From positions 41,575-105,574 of the forward strand of contig JBJMHZ010000023.1 in the NCBI GenBank assembly GCA_045807125.1: 64,000 nucleotides of DNA. Direction: 5' to 3'. The stretch's first letter is position 1; each line of letters begins with the position of its first letter. The stretch is from JBJMHZ01 sp045807125. Its GTDB lineage: Bacteria; Actinomycetota; Actinomycetes; JAWWOL01. A program made the translations under genes and the position numbers. The notes below the pieces were generated by a model. That model was not told the origin of the DNA, searched no databases, and saw only the letters and a list, made by a program, of their open reading frames with translations. This document shows positions 1 through 9,345 of the stretch, piece after piece.

Positions 1-1134
1 CACTACGCGCTGGACAGCGCCACCGGAGCCCTGCGGCGCGAGCACCGCGTCGAGCTGGAGATCGCCGGCGATCTCACGGAGGTGCCCGACATGGTCGGCC
101 GGCGGCGACCCGAGCTGGTGCTCCTCAACGACGACGACCTGTCCTACGCCAAGGTCCGCTTCGACGGCGTCTCCTTGCGGACCTTGCTGACGCACCTCGG
201 CTCGATCACCGATCCGCTGGCGCGCGCGCTGTGCTGGGCCGCGGCGTGGGACATGACGCGGGACGCGGAACTGGCCGCCCGCGACTACCTGGAACTGACG
301 CTCTCGGCGATCGGAGCGGAGACCGACATCGGTGTCGTCGAGTCGTTGCACCGTCAGGTACTGCACGCCCTCAAGCACTACGCCGATCCGGCCGCTCGCC
401 ACGCCGCCATGACGCGCTGGAGCGAGGCCACTCTCGAGCGACTGCTCGCGGCCGCGCCCGGTAGCGACCATCAGCACGCATGCCTGAGGGCGTTCGTCGC
501 AGCGGCCGGCGCGCCGCGGCACCTCGACGTGCTGACCGGACTGCTGGACGGCACCACGACGGTGCCGGGCCTGGTGGTGGACACCGACGTGCGCTGGGCG
601 ATGCAGCTGCGGCTGGCCGCCACCGGTCGCATCGGTGAGAAGGAGATCGCGGCCGAGCAGCGGCGGGACCCCACGCCAGACGGCGAGCGGCACGCGACCG
701 CGGCGCGGGCGGCGCTCCCCGAGCCGGCCGCCAAGGCATGGGCTTGGGAGGCCGTGGTGACGCGCGGCGACCTGCCCAACCAGCTTCAGCGGGCGGTCAT
801 CGCCGGCTTCGTCGAGGCGGTCGACCCGGACCTGCTCGACCCGTACGTGGAGCCGTACTTCGAGGCCGTCCGCGACATCTGGGAGACGAGGAGCCACGAG
901 ATGGCCAAGCAGGTCGTCCTCGGGCTGTTCCCGACGGTGGCCGACGGCCGGGTCGTCATCGAGGCGACCGAGGCGTGGCTCGCGCGCAATCGCACGGCCT
1001 CGCCGGCGCTGCGCCGTCTCGTGCTGGAGCAGTACGACGACGCCCGGCGCGCGCTGCGGGCGCAGGCGGTCGACCGTCGCCGGGCCGCAGCCACCGGTGC
1101 GCGGTCCGGCTGGAACGACCCTGGACGGCTCTGA
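1..1134 (+). CDS. pepN: Aminopeptidase N (M1 family), C-terminal part
   Basis: The reading frame is open from base 1 and gives the last 377 residues of a PepN-type zinc aminopeptidase; the catalytic gluzincin half with HEXXH is off the left edge. What is visible is the all-helical ERAP1-like C-terminal domain, recognised by the actinobacterial PepN stretches LVLLNDDDLSYAKVRF and ALCWAAAWDMTRDAEL near its beginning. PepN removes N-terminal residues from peptides in the cytosol. Its TGA overlaps the ATG of the next gene (TGATG-type coupling at 1132-1136). Incomplete only because of the window edge; family assignment is secure, substrate range is not visible. Confidence 0.9.
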   Translation, partial: HYALDSATGALRREHRVELEIAGDLTEVPDMVGRRRPELVLLNDDDLSYAKVRFDGVSLRTLLTHLGSITDPLARALCWAAAWDMTRDAELAARDYLELTLSAIGAETDIGVVESLHRQVLHALKHYADPAARHAAMTRWSEATLERLLAAAPGSDHQHACLRAFVAAAGAPRHLDVLTGLLDGTTTVPGLVVDTDVRWAMQLRLAATGRIGEKEIAAEQRRDPTPDGERHATAARAALPEPAAKAWAWEAVVTRGDLPNQLQRAVIAGFVEAVDPDLLDPYVEPYFEAVRDIWETRSHEMAKQVVLGLFPTVADGRVVIEATEAWLARNRTASPALRRLVLEQYDDARRALRAQAVDRRRAAATGARSGWNDPGRL

Positions 1135-2087
1135 TGGAGCGCGACATGCACGAAGGCTGCTACCAGCTGCACGGGTACCGCGTGGCCTGCACCGCACCGG
1201 TCGACGCCGCTCCCGTGGTCGAGCGGCTCTTCGGGGCCCCGCTCGCGCGGGACGCGGACACGTTGGACCCGGCGGCGCAGACCGTGCACCTGCGCATCGA
1301 CACGTCCGACGCCGACGGTGCGCCGGTGCCGCCTCCATACTTCCCGCCGGAATGGGAGGACCTCGACGAGGTCGTCATCGACGCCGGAAGCTCCACGGCG
1401 GCCATCTCCCCCGCGCAGTGGGCGATCCGCGTGACGCTGGCCAGGTCCGATCTCGCGAACCCGATCGTGTGGGGCCGTTGGCTGGTGGAGAAGGCCTTCC
1501 TGATCCTCACCCTGCGCTCCGACCGCCACTACGGCCTGCACGCCGGCGCGCTCGCCGTGGACGGCCGCGCGGCGCTGGTCACCGCGGACAGCGGGGTGGG
1601 CAAGTCCACGTTCACCGCATGGGGGCTGCTCAGGGGCGCCGACTTCGCCGGCGAGGACGCCATGGTGCGTCACCTCGACGACCCGCAGGGCCGGTTCTGG
1701 GGCTATCCCCGGTGCGCCTACCTCGACCCGGCGCTGATCGGCAGCCGGCCGGAGCTCGCGGGTGCGGAGGCCGTCCCGGTCCCGGGCCGGAACAAGCATC
1801 GCGTCGAGTGGCCCGCATCCTTCGCCGCCAGGCTGCGACCGGCCGTCCGCCCGCGGGCACTGCTCGTGCTGACCCGCGAGCATTCAGCGGTCAGGCCGCT
1901 CGACGTCGACGCAGCCGTCAAGTGGTGCCGCAGCGACTTCGCCGCGGGCAAGCGCAGCCCCGAGGTGCTGGAGCGGGTCGAAGGCGATCTGCGGCGGCAG
2001 CTCGCGGGCATGGTCGTCGCCGAGCTCGGCCTCGGCCCCGACCTGGACGCCAACCTCTCCCGCCTGTCGTCACTGCTGCGCGACTGA
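1134..2087 (+). CDS. HprK-like P-loop kinase domain protein
   Basis: A 317-residue protein. Residues 151-159 (ADSGVGKST) form a Walker A loop of the HPr-kinase type, preceded by the LHAG motif at 135-138 that marks HprK-related kinases; the first ~130 residues have no domain I recognise. The ATG overlaps the pepN stop, so it is probably translationally coupled. It is not a canonical HprK: there is no PTS gene nearby, and HPr(Ser) kinase has a different length and layout. Related stand-alone kinases occur in RiPP clusters, and a second one is at 48252-49193. The substrate is unknown. The following gene (NDK-like) starts 31 bases downstream, so the two probably act together. Confidence 0.7.
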   Translation: MERDMHEGCYQLHGYRVACTAPVDAAPVVERLFGAPLARDADTLDPAAQTVHLRIDTSDADGAPVPPPYFPPEWEDLDEVVIDAGSSTAAISPAQWAIRVTLARSDLANPIVWGRWLVEKAFLILTLRSDRHYGLHAGALAVDGRAALVTADSGVGKSTFTAWGLLRGADFAGEDAMVRHLDDPQGRFWGYPRCAYLDPALIGSRPELAGAEAVPVPGRNKHRVEWPASFAARLRPAVRPRALLVLTREHSAVRPLDVDAAVKWCRSDFAAGKRSPEVLERVEGDLRRQLAGMVVAELGLGPDLDANLSRLSSLLRD

Positions 2088-2118
2088 CCACCAACGGACG
2101 AGGAGGGGAAGCGGCGCC

Positions 2119-3069
2119 ATGGGGCCGACGAACTGGAGCGCGCTGACGCGCATGCCGGTCAAGGCGTACCACTACGAGCTCGACACCTGGTTCCGCGAGG
2201 GGCTCAGCGAGGCCCGCGAGGCGTGCGGCGATCGGTGGGACGAGGTGCTGCACCGCTCCACCCTGATGCTGGTCAAGCCCGACGGCCTGGCCACCGGCAA
2301 GCTCAAGGCCATCCGCGACTTCCTGGCGGCGCACGGATTCTCGGTCATCGGCGCCGAGCTGTTCCACTTCGACCGGTACACCGGGCGCGAGCTGTGGCGC
2401 CATCAGCACACGCTCGCGACGCTGGACCGGCTGGCCGTCAACGACGTCGTGCTGCAAGCGGGTCCGACCCTGCTGCTGCTCCTGCGCAGCGACGGCCGGC
2501 ACGTCGCGCCGGCGAGCGTGCACCTCAGCTCGCTCAAGGGAAAGGCCGACATGTCGCAGCAGGCCGCAGACAGCCTGCGCAGCATCCTGAACCGGCCCAA
2601 CCGGATGTGCAGCATGATTCACTGCGCCGACGAGCCGGCCGACCTCATCCGCGAGCTCAACCTGCTGATGGACCCCGTACCGCGCCGCCGGCTGCTCGCC
2701 CAGCTCGCCGACGGGACCTCGTCGACCGCGGACGAGGAGCTCGTCGACCGGGTGCTTCACTCAGGAGAGTTCGGCGGTGTCACCCTCGATCACGACGCCG
2801 CCGTGCAGCGGATCGACCAGCTGGCGCGGGAGCGGGGCGAAGAGCGCCCCGAGCTGGCCGAGCCGGCGAGGCAGGTCCGCGCCTGGCTGGCGGGCGCGGC
2901 ACGCGGCGAGCTGCTGCCCTGGCGCGAGTTCGCCGGCGTGCTCGCATCGCTCGAGCTCGAGCTGGACGTCTGGGACCTCGTCATCACGGGCAGCAGCCAC
3001 ATCCTCGAGGACGAGCCGGGCGCCTTCAAGGTGATCGGCAACCCGCCGCCGGGCGCCTGGCTGACGTGA
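2119..3069 (+). CDS. Nucleoside-diphosphate-kinase-like domain protein
   Basis: A 316-residue protein. Residues ~47-175 resemble nucleoside diphosphate kinase: STLMLVKPDG (47-56) matches the NDK strand-1 KPD motif and SMIHCADEPAD (165-175) matches the active-site region, keeping the phosphorylated His (His168). The usual HGSDS is changed to HCADE, so activity is uncertain. About 45 residues precede the domain and ~140 helical residues follow it, so it is far longer than a housekeeping NDK (~140 aa). A purine-rich GAGGAGGGGAAG lies upstream of the ATG. It is placed directly behind the HprK-like gene; a joint nucleotide/phosphate-transfer role is inference. It converges on ctaB with 7 bases between the stops. 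Confidence 0.65.
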   Translation: MGPTNWSALTRMPVKAYHYELDTWFREGLSEAREACGDRWDEVLHRSTLMLVKPDGLATGKLKAIRDFLAAHGFSVIGAELFHFDRYTGRELWRHQHTLATLDRLAVNDVVLQAGPTLLLLLRSDGRHVAPASVHLSSLKGKADMSQQAADSLRSILNRPNRMCSMIHCADEPADLIRELNLLMDPVPRRRLLAQLADGTSSTADEELVDRVLHSGEFGGVTLDHDAAVQRIDQLARERGEERPELAEPARQVRAWLAGAARGELLPWREFAGVLASLELELDVWDLVITGSSHILEDEPGAFKVIGNPPPGAWLT

Positions 3070-3076
3070 GGCGGCC

Positions 3077-4012
3077 TCAGCCGACGAACTGGCTGACGGC
3101 GAGGGCCACGAACAGCAGCGTGAGATAGGTCGTCGACAGGTGGAACAGCCGCATCGGGCGCAGCGCGCCACCGGCCGCCACGCGACGGTGCAGCGCGTGC
3201 GCCTCGACGATGAACCAGCCGCCGAGGGCGAGCGCCGCCGCGAGGTAGGCCCAGCCGGCCCGGCCGACCGGCACCAGCAGCAGCGACGCGCCGACCATCG
3301 CGTACGAGTAGCCGACGATCTTGCGGACCACGACCCGCGCGTCGGCCACGACGGGCAGCATCGGGACGCCCGCCGCCGCGTAGTCGTCGCGGAACTTCAT
3401 CGCCAGCGCCCAGAAGTGCGGCGGCGTCCAGAAGAACACGATCGCGAACAGCACGACCGCCGGCCAGCCGACCCGGCCGGTCACCGCGGACCAGCCGATC
3501 AGCACCGGGAAGCAGCCGGCGGCCCCGCCGACGACGATGTTGGACGGCGTGCGCCGCTTGAGCCCGAGCGTGTAGACGAAGACGTAGAACAGGATGGCGG
3601 CGTCGGCGAGCAGCGCCGACGGCCAGTTGACGCCGAGCCCGAGCAGCAGGGTCGCGGCGACGCCGAGGGCGATCCCGAAGCGCAGCGCCTCGACCGGCCG
3701 GACGATCGCGCCGGCCCGGACGAGCGGGCGCCGCGACGTCCGCTTCATCACCCGGTCGATGTCGCGGTCGACGTAACAGTTGATCGTGTTGGCGCTGCCG
3801 GCGGCGCAGGTGCCGCCCACCAGCGTCGCGACCACCGCCCACCACGACGGCAGGCCGCGCGCGGCCAGCACCATCGCGGGGACGGTGGTGACGAGCAGCA
3901 GCTCGATGATCCGCGGCTTGGTGAGCGCGACGTACGCCCGCACCAGGGCGCCGAGCGGGCGCGCCGGCGGGGCGACCGCCTCCTGGTCGGGAAGGGTGCT
4001 GGCAATGGTCAC
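3077..4012 (-). CDS. ctaB: Protoheme IX farnesyltransferase (heme O synthase)
   Basis: A 311-residue polytopic membrane protein of the UbiA prenyltransferase family. It transfers a farnesyl group to heme b to make heme O, the precursor of heme A for cytochrome c oxidase. The signature NxxxDxxxD is at N78-D82-D86 (NCYVDRDID), followed by MKRTSRRPL at 89-97, typical of CtaB; several hydrophobic helices follow to the C terminus. The start is GTG. It is divergent from the transketolase gene, the usual actinobacterial order. A TAGGAT hexamer on the minus strand (4073-4078) could be its -10 element, with no clear -35. Confidence 0.93.
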   Translation of the reverse strand: MTIASTLPDQEAVAPPARPLGALVRAYVALTKPRIIELLLVTTVPAMVLAARGLPSWWAVVATLVGGTCAAGSANTINCYVDRDIDRVMKRTSRRPLVRAGAIVRPVEALRFGIALGVAATLLLGLGVNWPSALLADAAILFYVFVYTLGLKRRTPSNIVVGGAAGCFPVLIGWSAVTGRVGWPAVVLFAIVFFWTPPHFWALAMKFRDDYAAAGVPMLPVVADARVVVRKIVGYSYAMVGASLLLVPVGRAGWAYLAAALALGGWFIVEAHALHRRVAAGGALRPMRLFHLSTTYLTLLFVALAVSQFVG

Positions 4013-4088
4013 GTGGCGGGGCTCACCGTGGGCAGGAGACGGGTCCGGTCGCCCTGGTCGGGGACCGTAGGCATCCTATCTCCGGCTC

Positions 4089-4119
4089 CGGACGAGCCCC
4101 GGACGAGCCCCGGACGAGG
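4089..4119. repeat. 11-bp tandem repeat between ctaB and tkt
   Basis: The unit CGGACGAGCCC occurs twice in full (4089-4099, 4100-4110) and once in part (4111-4119) in the divergent ctaB-tkt spacer. It may be a replication-slippage repeat or repeated binding half-sites; no function can be assigned. Confidence 0.6.
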
Positions 4120-4247
4120 CCGGTCGCAAGGGGCGTCCGCAGCCCGCCTCGCCGATGTCTCGGCCGCGTGCACACGGGTACGCTCGCGAGCGCGGTCGCG
4201 GCGCAGGGAGCCGGGCGACCCAGCACGGCGAGAGGACGCGAGCACCG

Positions 4248-6359
4248 GTGACGACGACCCAGTCAGCGACCCAGTCCAGCAAGCGACCCGGGGGCGCGGT
4301 CGAGTGGACCGACCTCGACCGGCGCGCCGTCGACGTGGTCAGGGCGCTCGCCATGGACGCGGTCGAGGAGGCCGGCTCCGGTCACCCGGGCACGGCGATG
4401 AGCCTCGCCCCCGCCGCGTACCTGCTCTTCCAGCGGCTGCTGCGGCACGACCCGACCGACCCCGACTGGATCGGGCGCGACCGTTTCGTGCTCTCCTGCG
4501 GCCATTCGAGCCTCACGCTCTACATCCAGCTCTACCTGTCCGGCTACGGGCTCACGATCGAGGACCTCAAGGGCTACCGGCAGTGGGGCAGCCTCACGCC
4601 CGGCCACCCCGAGCACGGCCACACGCCGGGCGTCGAGACGACCACCGGGCCGCTCGGGCAGGGCGTCGGCAACGCGGTCGGCATGGCGATGGCCGCGCGG
4701 CGCGAGCGGGGGCTCCTCGACCCGGACGCCGCGCAGGGGCAGAGCGCCTTCGACCACACCATCTGGTGCTTCGCCAGCGACGGCGACATCGAGGAGGGCG
4801 TGCAGTCCGAGGCCGCGAGCATCGCCGGGCACCAGCAGCTCGGCAACCTCGTGCTGCTCTACGACGACAACCACATCTCCATCGAGGGCAACACCCGGGT
4901 CGCGCTGTCCGAGGACGTGGGCAAGCGCTACGAGGCGTACGGCTGGCACGTGCAGCACGTCGATGACGTCAACGACGTGCCGGCCCTGAACGACGCCCTC
5001 GTCACCGCGCGCGACACCACCGACCGGCCGAGCCTGATCGTGGTCCGCTCGATCATCGCCTGGCCGGCGCCGCACGCGCAGAACACCGGCAAGGCCCACG
5101 GGTCGGCCCTCGGCGCCGCCGAGGTCGCCGCCACGAAGGAGATCATGGGCTTCGACCCGGAGCGCCGCTTCTGGGTGCCGGACGAGGTGCTCGAGCGCGC
5201 TCGCGGCGTCGTCGACCGCGGCCGCGCGCTGCACGCCGAGTGGCAGGAGCGCTTCGACGCCTGGGCGCAGGCCCAGCCGGAGCGGGCGAGGGAGCTGGAG
5301 CGGATGCGCGCCCGGCGCCTCCCCGACGGGTGGGCCGATGCGCTGCCGACGTTCGAGGCAGGCAAGGCGATGGCCACCCGCAAGGCATCCGGCGCGGTCA
5401 TCAACGCGATCGCTCCCGTCCTGCCGGAGCTGTGGGGCGGCTCTGCCGACCTCGCCGAGTCGAACAACACCGACATCGAGGGGGCCGACGACTTCCTGCC
5501 CGACGCGCACGGCGGCTCGCCGTACGGGCGGACGCTGCACTTCGGCATCCGCGAGCACGCGATGGGCTCGATCATGAACGGCATCACGCTGCACGGGCCG
5601 ACCCGCGTCTACGGCGGCACGTTCCTGGTCTTCAGCGACTACATGCGCCCGCCGGTGCGGCTCGCGGCGCTCATGCGGATCCCCACCATCTACGTGTGGA
5701 CGCACGACTCCATCGGGCTCGGCGAGGACGGCCCCACCCACCAGCCGATCGAGCACCTGGCCGCGCTGCGGGCGATCCCCGGCCTCGACGTGGTGCGCCC
5801 CGGCGACGCCAACGAGACCGCGATCGCCTGGCGGACCATCATCGAGCGCACCGACCGGCCCGCCGGCCTGTGCCTCACCCGGCAGAACCTGCCGACCATC
5901 GACCGGGAGCGGTGCGCGAGCGCCGAGGGAGTCGCCCGCGGCGCCTACGTGCTGGCGGAGGCGGGCAGCGGGACGCCCGAGGTCATCGTCATCGCGACCG
6001 GCAGCGAGGTGTCGATCGCGCTCGACGCCCGCGAGCGCCTGGAGGCCGAGGGCGTGCGCACGCGGGTCGTGTCGATGCCGTGCCAGGAATGGTTCCTCGA
6101 GCAGGACACCGCCTATCAGCAGCAGGTGCTGCCGTCGAGCGTCAAGGCGCGGGTGTCGGTGGAGGCGGCCACGCCGTTCGGCTGGCACCGGTTCGTCGGC
6201 GACCACGGCGAGGCGCTCGGCATTGACCACTACGGGGCGAGCGCGCCGTACCAAGTCATCTACGAGCAGTTCGGCCTGACCCCCGACCGGGTGGTCGCGG
6301 CCGCGCGGGCGAGCCTGTCGCGCACCGGCGCGACGAAGGGCACGACCACTGGCAACTGA
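4248..6359 (+). CDS. tkt: Transketolase
   Basis: A 703-residue thiamine-diphosphate enzyme that moves two-carbon ketol units between sugar phosphates in the non-oxidative pentose phosphate pathway. Motifs in order: AGSGHPGTAMSLAP near residue 40, the TPP/Mg loop with DGDIEEG and a conserved N (DDNHISIEG), and LGEDGPTHQPIEHL in the pyrimidine-binding half. I chose the GTG at 4248 because the protein then begins just before the conserved domain with the family length of ~700; GAGAGGA lies 11 bases upstream. A longer in-frame opening from 4155 lacks similarity. A TACGCT hexamer at 4179-4184 is a possible -10. It is the first gene of the tkt-tal-pgi-zwf-opcA-pgl block. Confidence 0.95.
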   Translation: MTTTQSATQSSKRPGGAVEWTDLDRRAVDVVRALAMDAVEEAGSGHPGTAMSLAPAAYLLFQRLLRHDPTDPDWIGRDRFVLSCGHSSLTLYIQLYLSGYGLTIEDLKGYRQWGSLTPGHPEHGHTPGVETTTGPLGQGVGNAVGMAMAARRERGLLDPDAAQGQSAFDHTIWCFASDGDIEEGVQSEAASIAGHQQLGNLVLLYDDNHISIEGNTRVALSEDVGKRYEAYGWHVQHVDDVNDVPALNDALVTARDTTDRPSLIVVRSIIAWPAPHAQNTGKAHGSALGAAEVAATKEIMGFDPERRFWVPDEVLERARGVVDRGRALHAEWQERFDAWAQAQPERARELERMRARRLPDGWADALPTFEAGKAMATRKASGAVINAIAPVLPELWGGSADLAESNNTDIEGADDFLPDAHGGSPYGRTLHFGIREHAMGSIMNGITLHGPTRVYGGTFLVFSDYMRPPVRLAALMRIPTIYVWTHDSIGLGEDGPTHQPIEHLAALRAIPGLDVVRPGDANETAIAWRTIIERTDRPAGLCLTRQNLPTIDRERCASAEGVARGAYVLAEAGSGTPEVIVIATGSEVSIALDARERLEAEGVRTRVVSMPCQEWFLEQDTAYQQQVLPSSVKARVSVEAATPFGWHRFVGDHGEALGIDHYGASAPYQVIYEQFGLTPDRVVAAARASLSRTGATKGTTTGN

Positions 6360-6445
6360 CCGGGGCGACCGACCGGCGGCATGACCGGGGCGAGCGAGAG
6401 CTTAGACGTACTGACGACCATCTCCACCGACGAAGGAGCAGGACC

Positions 6446-7564
6446 ATGACCGATCCCCTCGGCACGCTAACGGAGGCCGGTGTCGCGGTCTGGCTCGACG
6501 ACCTCAGCCGCGACCGGCTGCGCACCGGCAATCTCGGCGACCTGATCCGTGACCGCCACCTCGTGGGCATCACCACCAACCCCACGATCTTCCAGAAGGC
6601 CATCGCCGGGTCGGACAGCTACGACCCGCAGCTTCAGGATCTCGCCCACCGGGGCGTCGACGTCGGCGAGGCGCTGCGCTCGCTCACGACGTACGACGTG
6701 CGCTGGGCCTGCGACGTGCTCCGCCCGGTCCACGACGCGACCGACGGCGTCGACGGCCGGGTCTCGATCGAGGTCGACCCGCGGCTGGCGCACGACACCG
6801 CGAAGACGGTCGCCGAGGCCCGCGCCCTGTGGTGGCTGGTCGACCGGCCCAACCTGTTCATCAAGATCCCGGCCACCGTCGAGGGCCTGCCGGCCATCAG
6901 CCAGTGCCTCGCCGAGGGCATCAGCGTCAACGTCACGCTGATCTTCTCGCTGCAGCGCTACGACGCCGTGATCGACGCCTTCCTCGAGGGCATGCAGCGG
7001 GCCCAGCACGCCGGGCACGACCTCAGCCGGCTCGGCTCGGTCGCCTCGTTCTTCGTCTCGCGGGTCGACTCCGAGGTCGACAAGCGGCTGGAGAAGCTCG
7101 GCAGCGCCGACGCCGGCGCCCTGCGCGGCAAGGCCGCCGTCGCCAATGCGCGGCTGGCGTACGAGATCTACGAGGCGAGGTTCGCGAGCGACGACTGGCA
7201 GCGGCTGGCCAAGGCCGGCGCCCGTCCCCAGCGGCCGCTGTGGGCGTCGACCTCGACGAAGGACCCCGCGTACGAGGACACCATGTACGTCGTCGACCTG
7301 GTCGCGCCTGGCACCGTCAACACGATGCCCGAGAGCACGCTGCAGGCCGTCTACGATCACGGCGACATCCCGGGCGACAGCGTGCGCGGGAACTACGCGC
7401 ACGCCCACGAGATCCTCGACCGGCTCGGGGCGCTCAGCATCGGCTACGACGAGGTGGTCGAGACGCTCGAGCGCGAGGGCGTCGAGAAGTTCGAGCAGTC
7501 GTGGAGCGAGCTCACGGAGGCGGTCTCCGGGCAGCTCGGCCGATTCGGAGGGAACGGCAAGTGA
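6446..7564 (+). CDS. tal: Transaldolase
   Basis: A 372-residue class I aldolase of the actinobacterial/tal-type. It exchanges a dihydroxyacetone unit between sedoheptulose 7-phosphate and glyceraldehyde 3-phosphate. The Schiff-base lysine is Lys140 in FIKIPATVEG; GITTNPTIFQKAI at ~41-53 is the conserved N-terminal strand. GAAGGAGCAGGACC precedes the ATG, a strong ribosome binding site. It lies 86 bases after tkt and its stop overlaps a possible GTG of pgi (GTGA at 7561). Confidence 0.96.
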   Translation: MTDPLGTLTEAGVAVWLDDLSRDRLRTGNLGDLIRDRHLVGITTNPTIFQKAIAGSDSYDPQLQDLAHRGVDVGEALRSLTTYDVRWACDVLRPVHDATDGVDGRVSIEVDPRLAHDTAKTVAEARALWWLVDRPNLFIKIPATVEGLPAISQCLAEGISVNVTLIFSLQRYDAVIDAFLEGMQRAQHAGHDLSRLGSVASFFVSRVDSEVDKRLEKLGSADAGALRGKAAVANARLAYEIYEARFASDDWQRLAKAGARPQRPLWASTSTKDPAYEDTMYVVDLVAPGTVNTMPESTLQAVYDHGDIPGDSVRGNYAHAHEILDRLGALSIGYDEVVETLEREGVEKFEQSWSELTEAVSGQLGRFGGNGK

Positions 7565-7704
7565 CCGACGAGGTCGGACCGGAGGACGTCGTCGAGGCGC
7601 GCCGGGCGATGGAGGCACCGAGCGAGGTCGTCGGCCTTGGACCGGGCGAGGGCGCAGGCGCGAGGGCAGGCACGGAGGCACCGGGGGCACCGGAGGAGCG
7701 CGAC

Positions 7705-9345
7705 GTGACGGCCGGCGGCGTCAGCGTGCGCGTCCACGGCGCGGTGCTCGGCGCCGCGCGCGACGCGGTGCTGGCCGACGCGGCCGACGCGGCCGAGGGC
7801 GGCCTGCCGGCGGCCATCGTGGCGAAGGACGCCGGCCTGTGGGGCAGCGACGCCGCGGCGCTGGCGGCCGAGCGGCTCGGCTGGCTCGACCTGCCGCGCA
7901 CGTCGGCCGAGCTCGTGCCCCGGCTCGCCGCCCTCCGCGAGGAGCTGCGCGCGCAGGGCATCGACCACGTCGTGCTCGCCGGCATGGGCGGGTCGTCGCT
8001 CGCGCCGGAGGTCATCACCAGGGCGGCCGGCGCCGAGCTCACCGTCCTCGACACCACCGACCCGCACCAGGTGCGCCGGGTGCTGGCCGACCGGCTCGAC
8101 CGCACCGTCGTCGTCGTGTCCAGCAAGTCGGGCGGGACCGTCGAGACCGACAGCCACCGGCTGGCGTACGAGCACGCGTTCCGCGCGGCCGGCATCGACC
8201 CGGCGAGCCGGCTGATCGTCGTGACCGACCCCGGGTCGCCGCTGGAGGACGCCGCGCGGGCGGCGGGCTACCGCGACGTCTTCCTCGCCGACCCGACCGT
8301 CGGCGGCCGCTACAGCGCGCTGACCGCCTTCGGGCTGGTCCCCAGCGCGCTCGCCGGCGCCGATGCCGGGGAGCTGCTGGCGCAGGCGAGGGCGCTCGAG
8401 CCAGCCCTCGGGCAGCTCGCGGACAACCCGGCCCTCGAGCTCGGTGCGACTCTCGGCGGAGCTGCGAGGGGCGGGCGCGACAAGCTCGTCATCGCGGTCG
8501 AGGGCAGCGAGGCCGGCAACTTCGGCGACTGGGCCGAGCAGCTGATCGCCGAGTCCACCGGGAAGCACGGCCGCGGCATCCTGCCGGTCGTCGTCGAGGG
8601 CAGCTCCTCCCCCGGCTTCAGCGACGCGGCCGACGTCGTCCTCGCCTCGATCGGCGGCGCGCCGCCCGAGCCGGCCGGCATCGCCGTGAGCGGCCCCCTC
8701 GGCGCGCAGTTCCTGGTGTGGGAGTGCGCGACGGCCGTGGCCGGGTGGGCGATCGGCATCAACCCGTTCGACCAGCCCAACGTGCAGGAGTCCAAGGACA
8801 ACACGAAGGCCCTGCTGGAGGAGTCCGGCGTCGGCCCGTTGCCGGAGGGCGAGCCGGCGCTCGTCGACGGCGACATCGCCGTCTTCGCTCCCGACCCCGC
8901 CCTCCTCGGCGGGGCGCACGACCTCGCCGCTGCGCTGGGGGCCCTGCTGGGCGCCGTGCCGCCGGAGGGCTATCTCGCGGTGATGGCCTACCTCGACCGC
9001 GAGGGCGACGCCGAGGCCGCCGGCGCACGGGCCGCCCTCGCCCAGCGGCTCGGGCACCCGGTCACGTTCGGCTGGGCACCGCGGTTCCTGCACTCGACCG
9101 GCCAGTACCACAAGGGCGGCCCGCAGCGCGGGGCGTTCCTCCAGCTGACCGGCGCGGTCACCGACGACCTCGAGGTGCCCGGCCGGCCCTACACGTTCGG
9201 CCGGCTGCAGGCGGCGCAGGCGCTCGGCGACCTGCGGGCGCTCGCCGGCCGCGGCCGTCCGGTGCTCCGGCTGCACCTGCTCGACCGCGCACGGGGCATC
9301 GCCCAGCTGCTCGCGGCCGCCGAGAAGGCCCAGGTCGTACCATGA
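7705..9345 (+). CDS. pgi: Glucose-6-phosphate isomerase
   Basis: Interconverts glucose 6-phosphate and fructose 6-phosphate. Signature stretches are AGMGGSSLAPEV, SSKSGGTVET, EGSEAGNFGDWAEQ, DQPNVQESKDNTK and the catalytic-His region HSTGQYHKGGP. I prefer the GTG at 7705, which has GGAGGA seven bases upstream and gives 546 residues, close to the tal-associated isomerases of actinobacteria. The frame is also open to a GTG at 7561 that overlaps the tal stop by four bases; the extra 48 residues are Gly/Ala/Glu-rich and not conserved-looking, but coupling to tal makes that start possible. Its stop overlaps the zwf ATG (ATGA). Confidence 0.92.
   Translation: MTAGGVSVRVHGAVLGAARDAVLADAADAAEGGLPAAIVAKDAGLWGSDAAALAAERLGWLDLPRTSAELVPRLAALREELRAQGIDHVVLAGMGGSSLAPEVITRAAGAELTVLDTTDPHQVRRVLADRLDRTVVVVSSKSGGTVETDSHRLAYEHAFRAAGIDPASRLIVVTDPGSPLEDAARAAGYRDVFLADPTVGGRYSALTAFGLVPSALAGADAGELLAQARALEPALGQLADNPALELGATLGGAARGGRDKLVIAVEGSEAGNFGDWAEQLIAESTGKHGRGILPVVVEGSSSPGFSDAADVVLASIGGAPPEPAGIAVSGPLGAQFLVWECATAVAGWAIGINPFDQPNVQESKDNTKALLEESGVGPLPEGEPALVDGDIAVFAPDPALLGGAHDLAAALGALLGAVPPEGYLAVMAYLDREGDAEAAGARAALAQRLGHPVTFGWAPRFLHSTGQYHKGGPQRGAFLQLTGAVTDDLEVPGRPYTFGRLQAAQALGDLRALAGRGRPVLRLHLLDRARGIAQLLAAAEKAQVVP

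Noticed and set aside
3140..4966. A 608-codon plus-strand frame opposite ctaB and the start of tkt
   Set aside because: Antisense shadow: Arg/Asp/Pro-rich, no domain, and both opposite-strand genes are certain.
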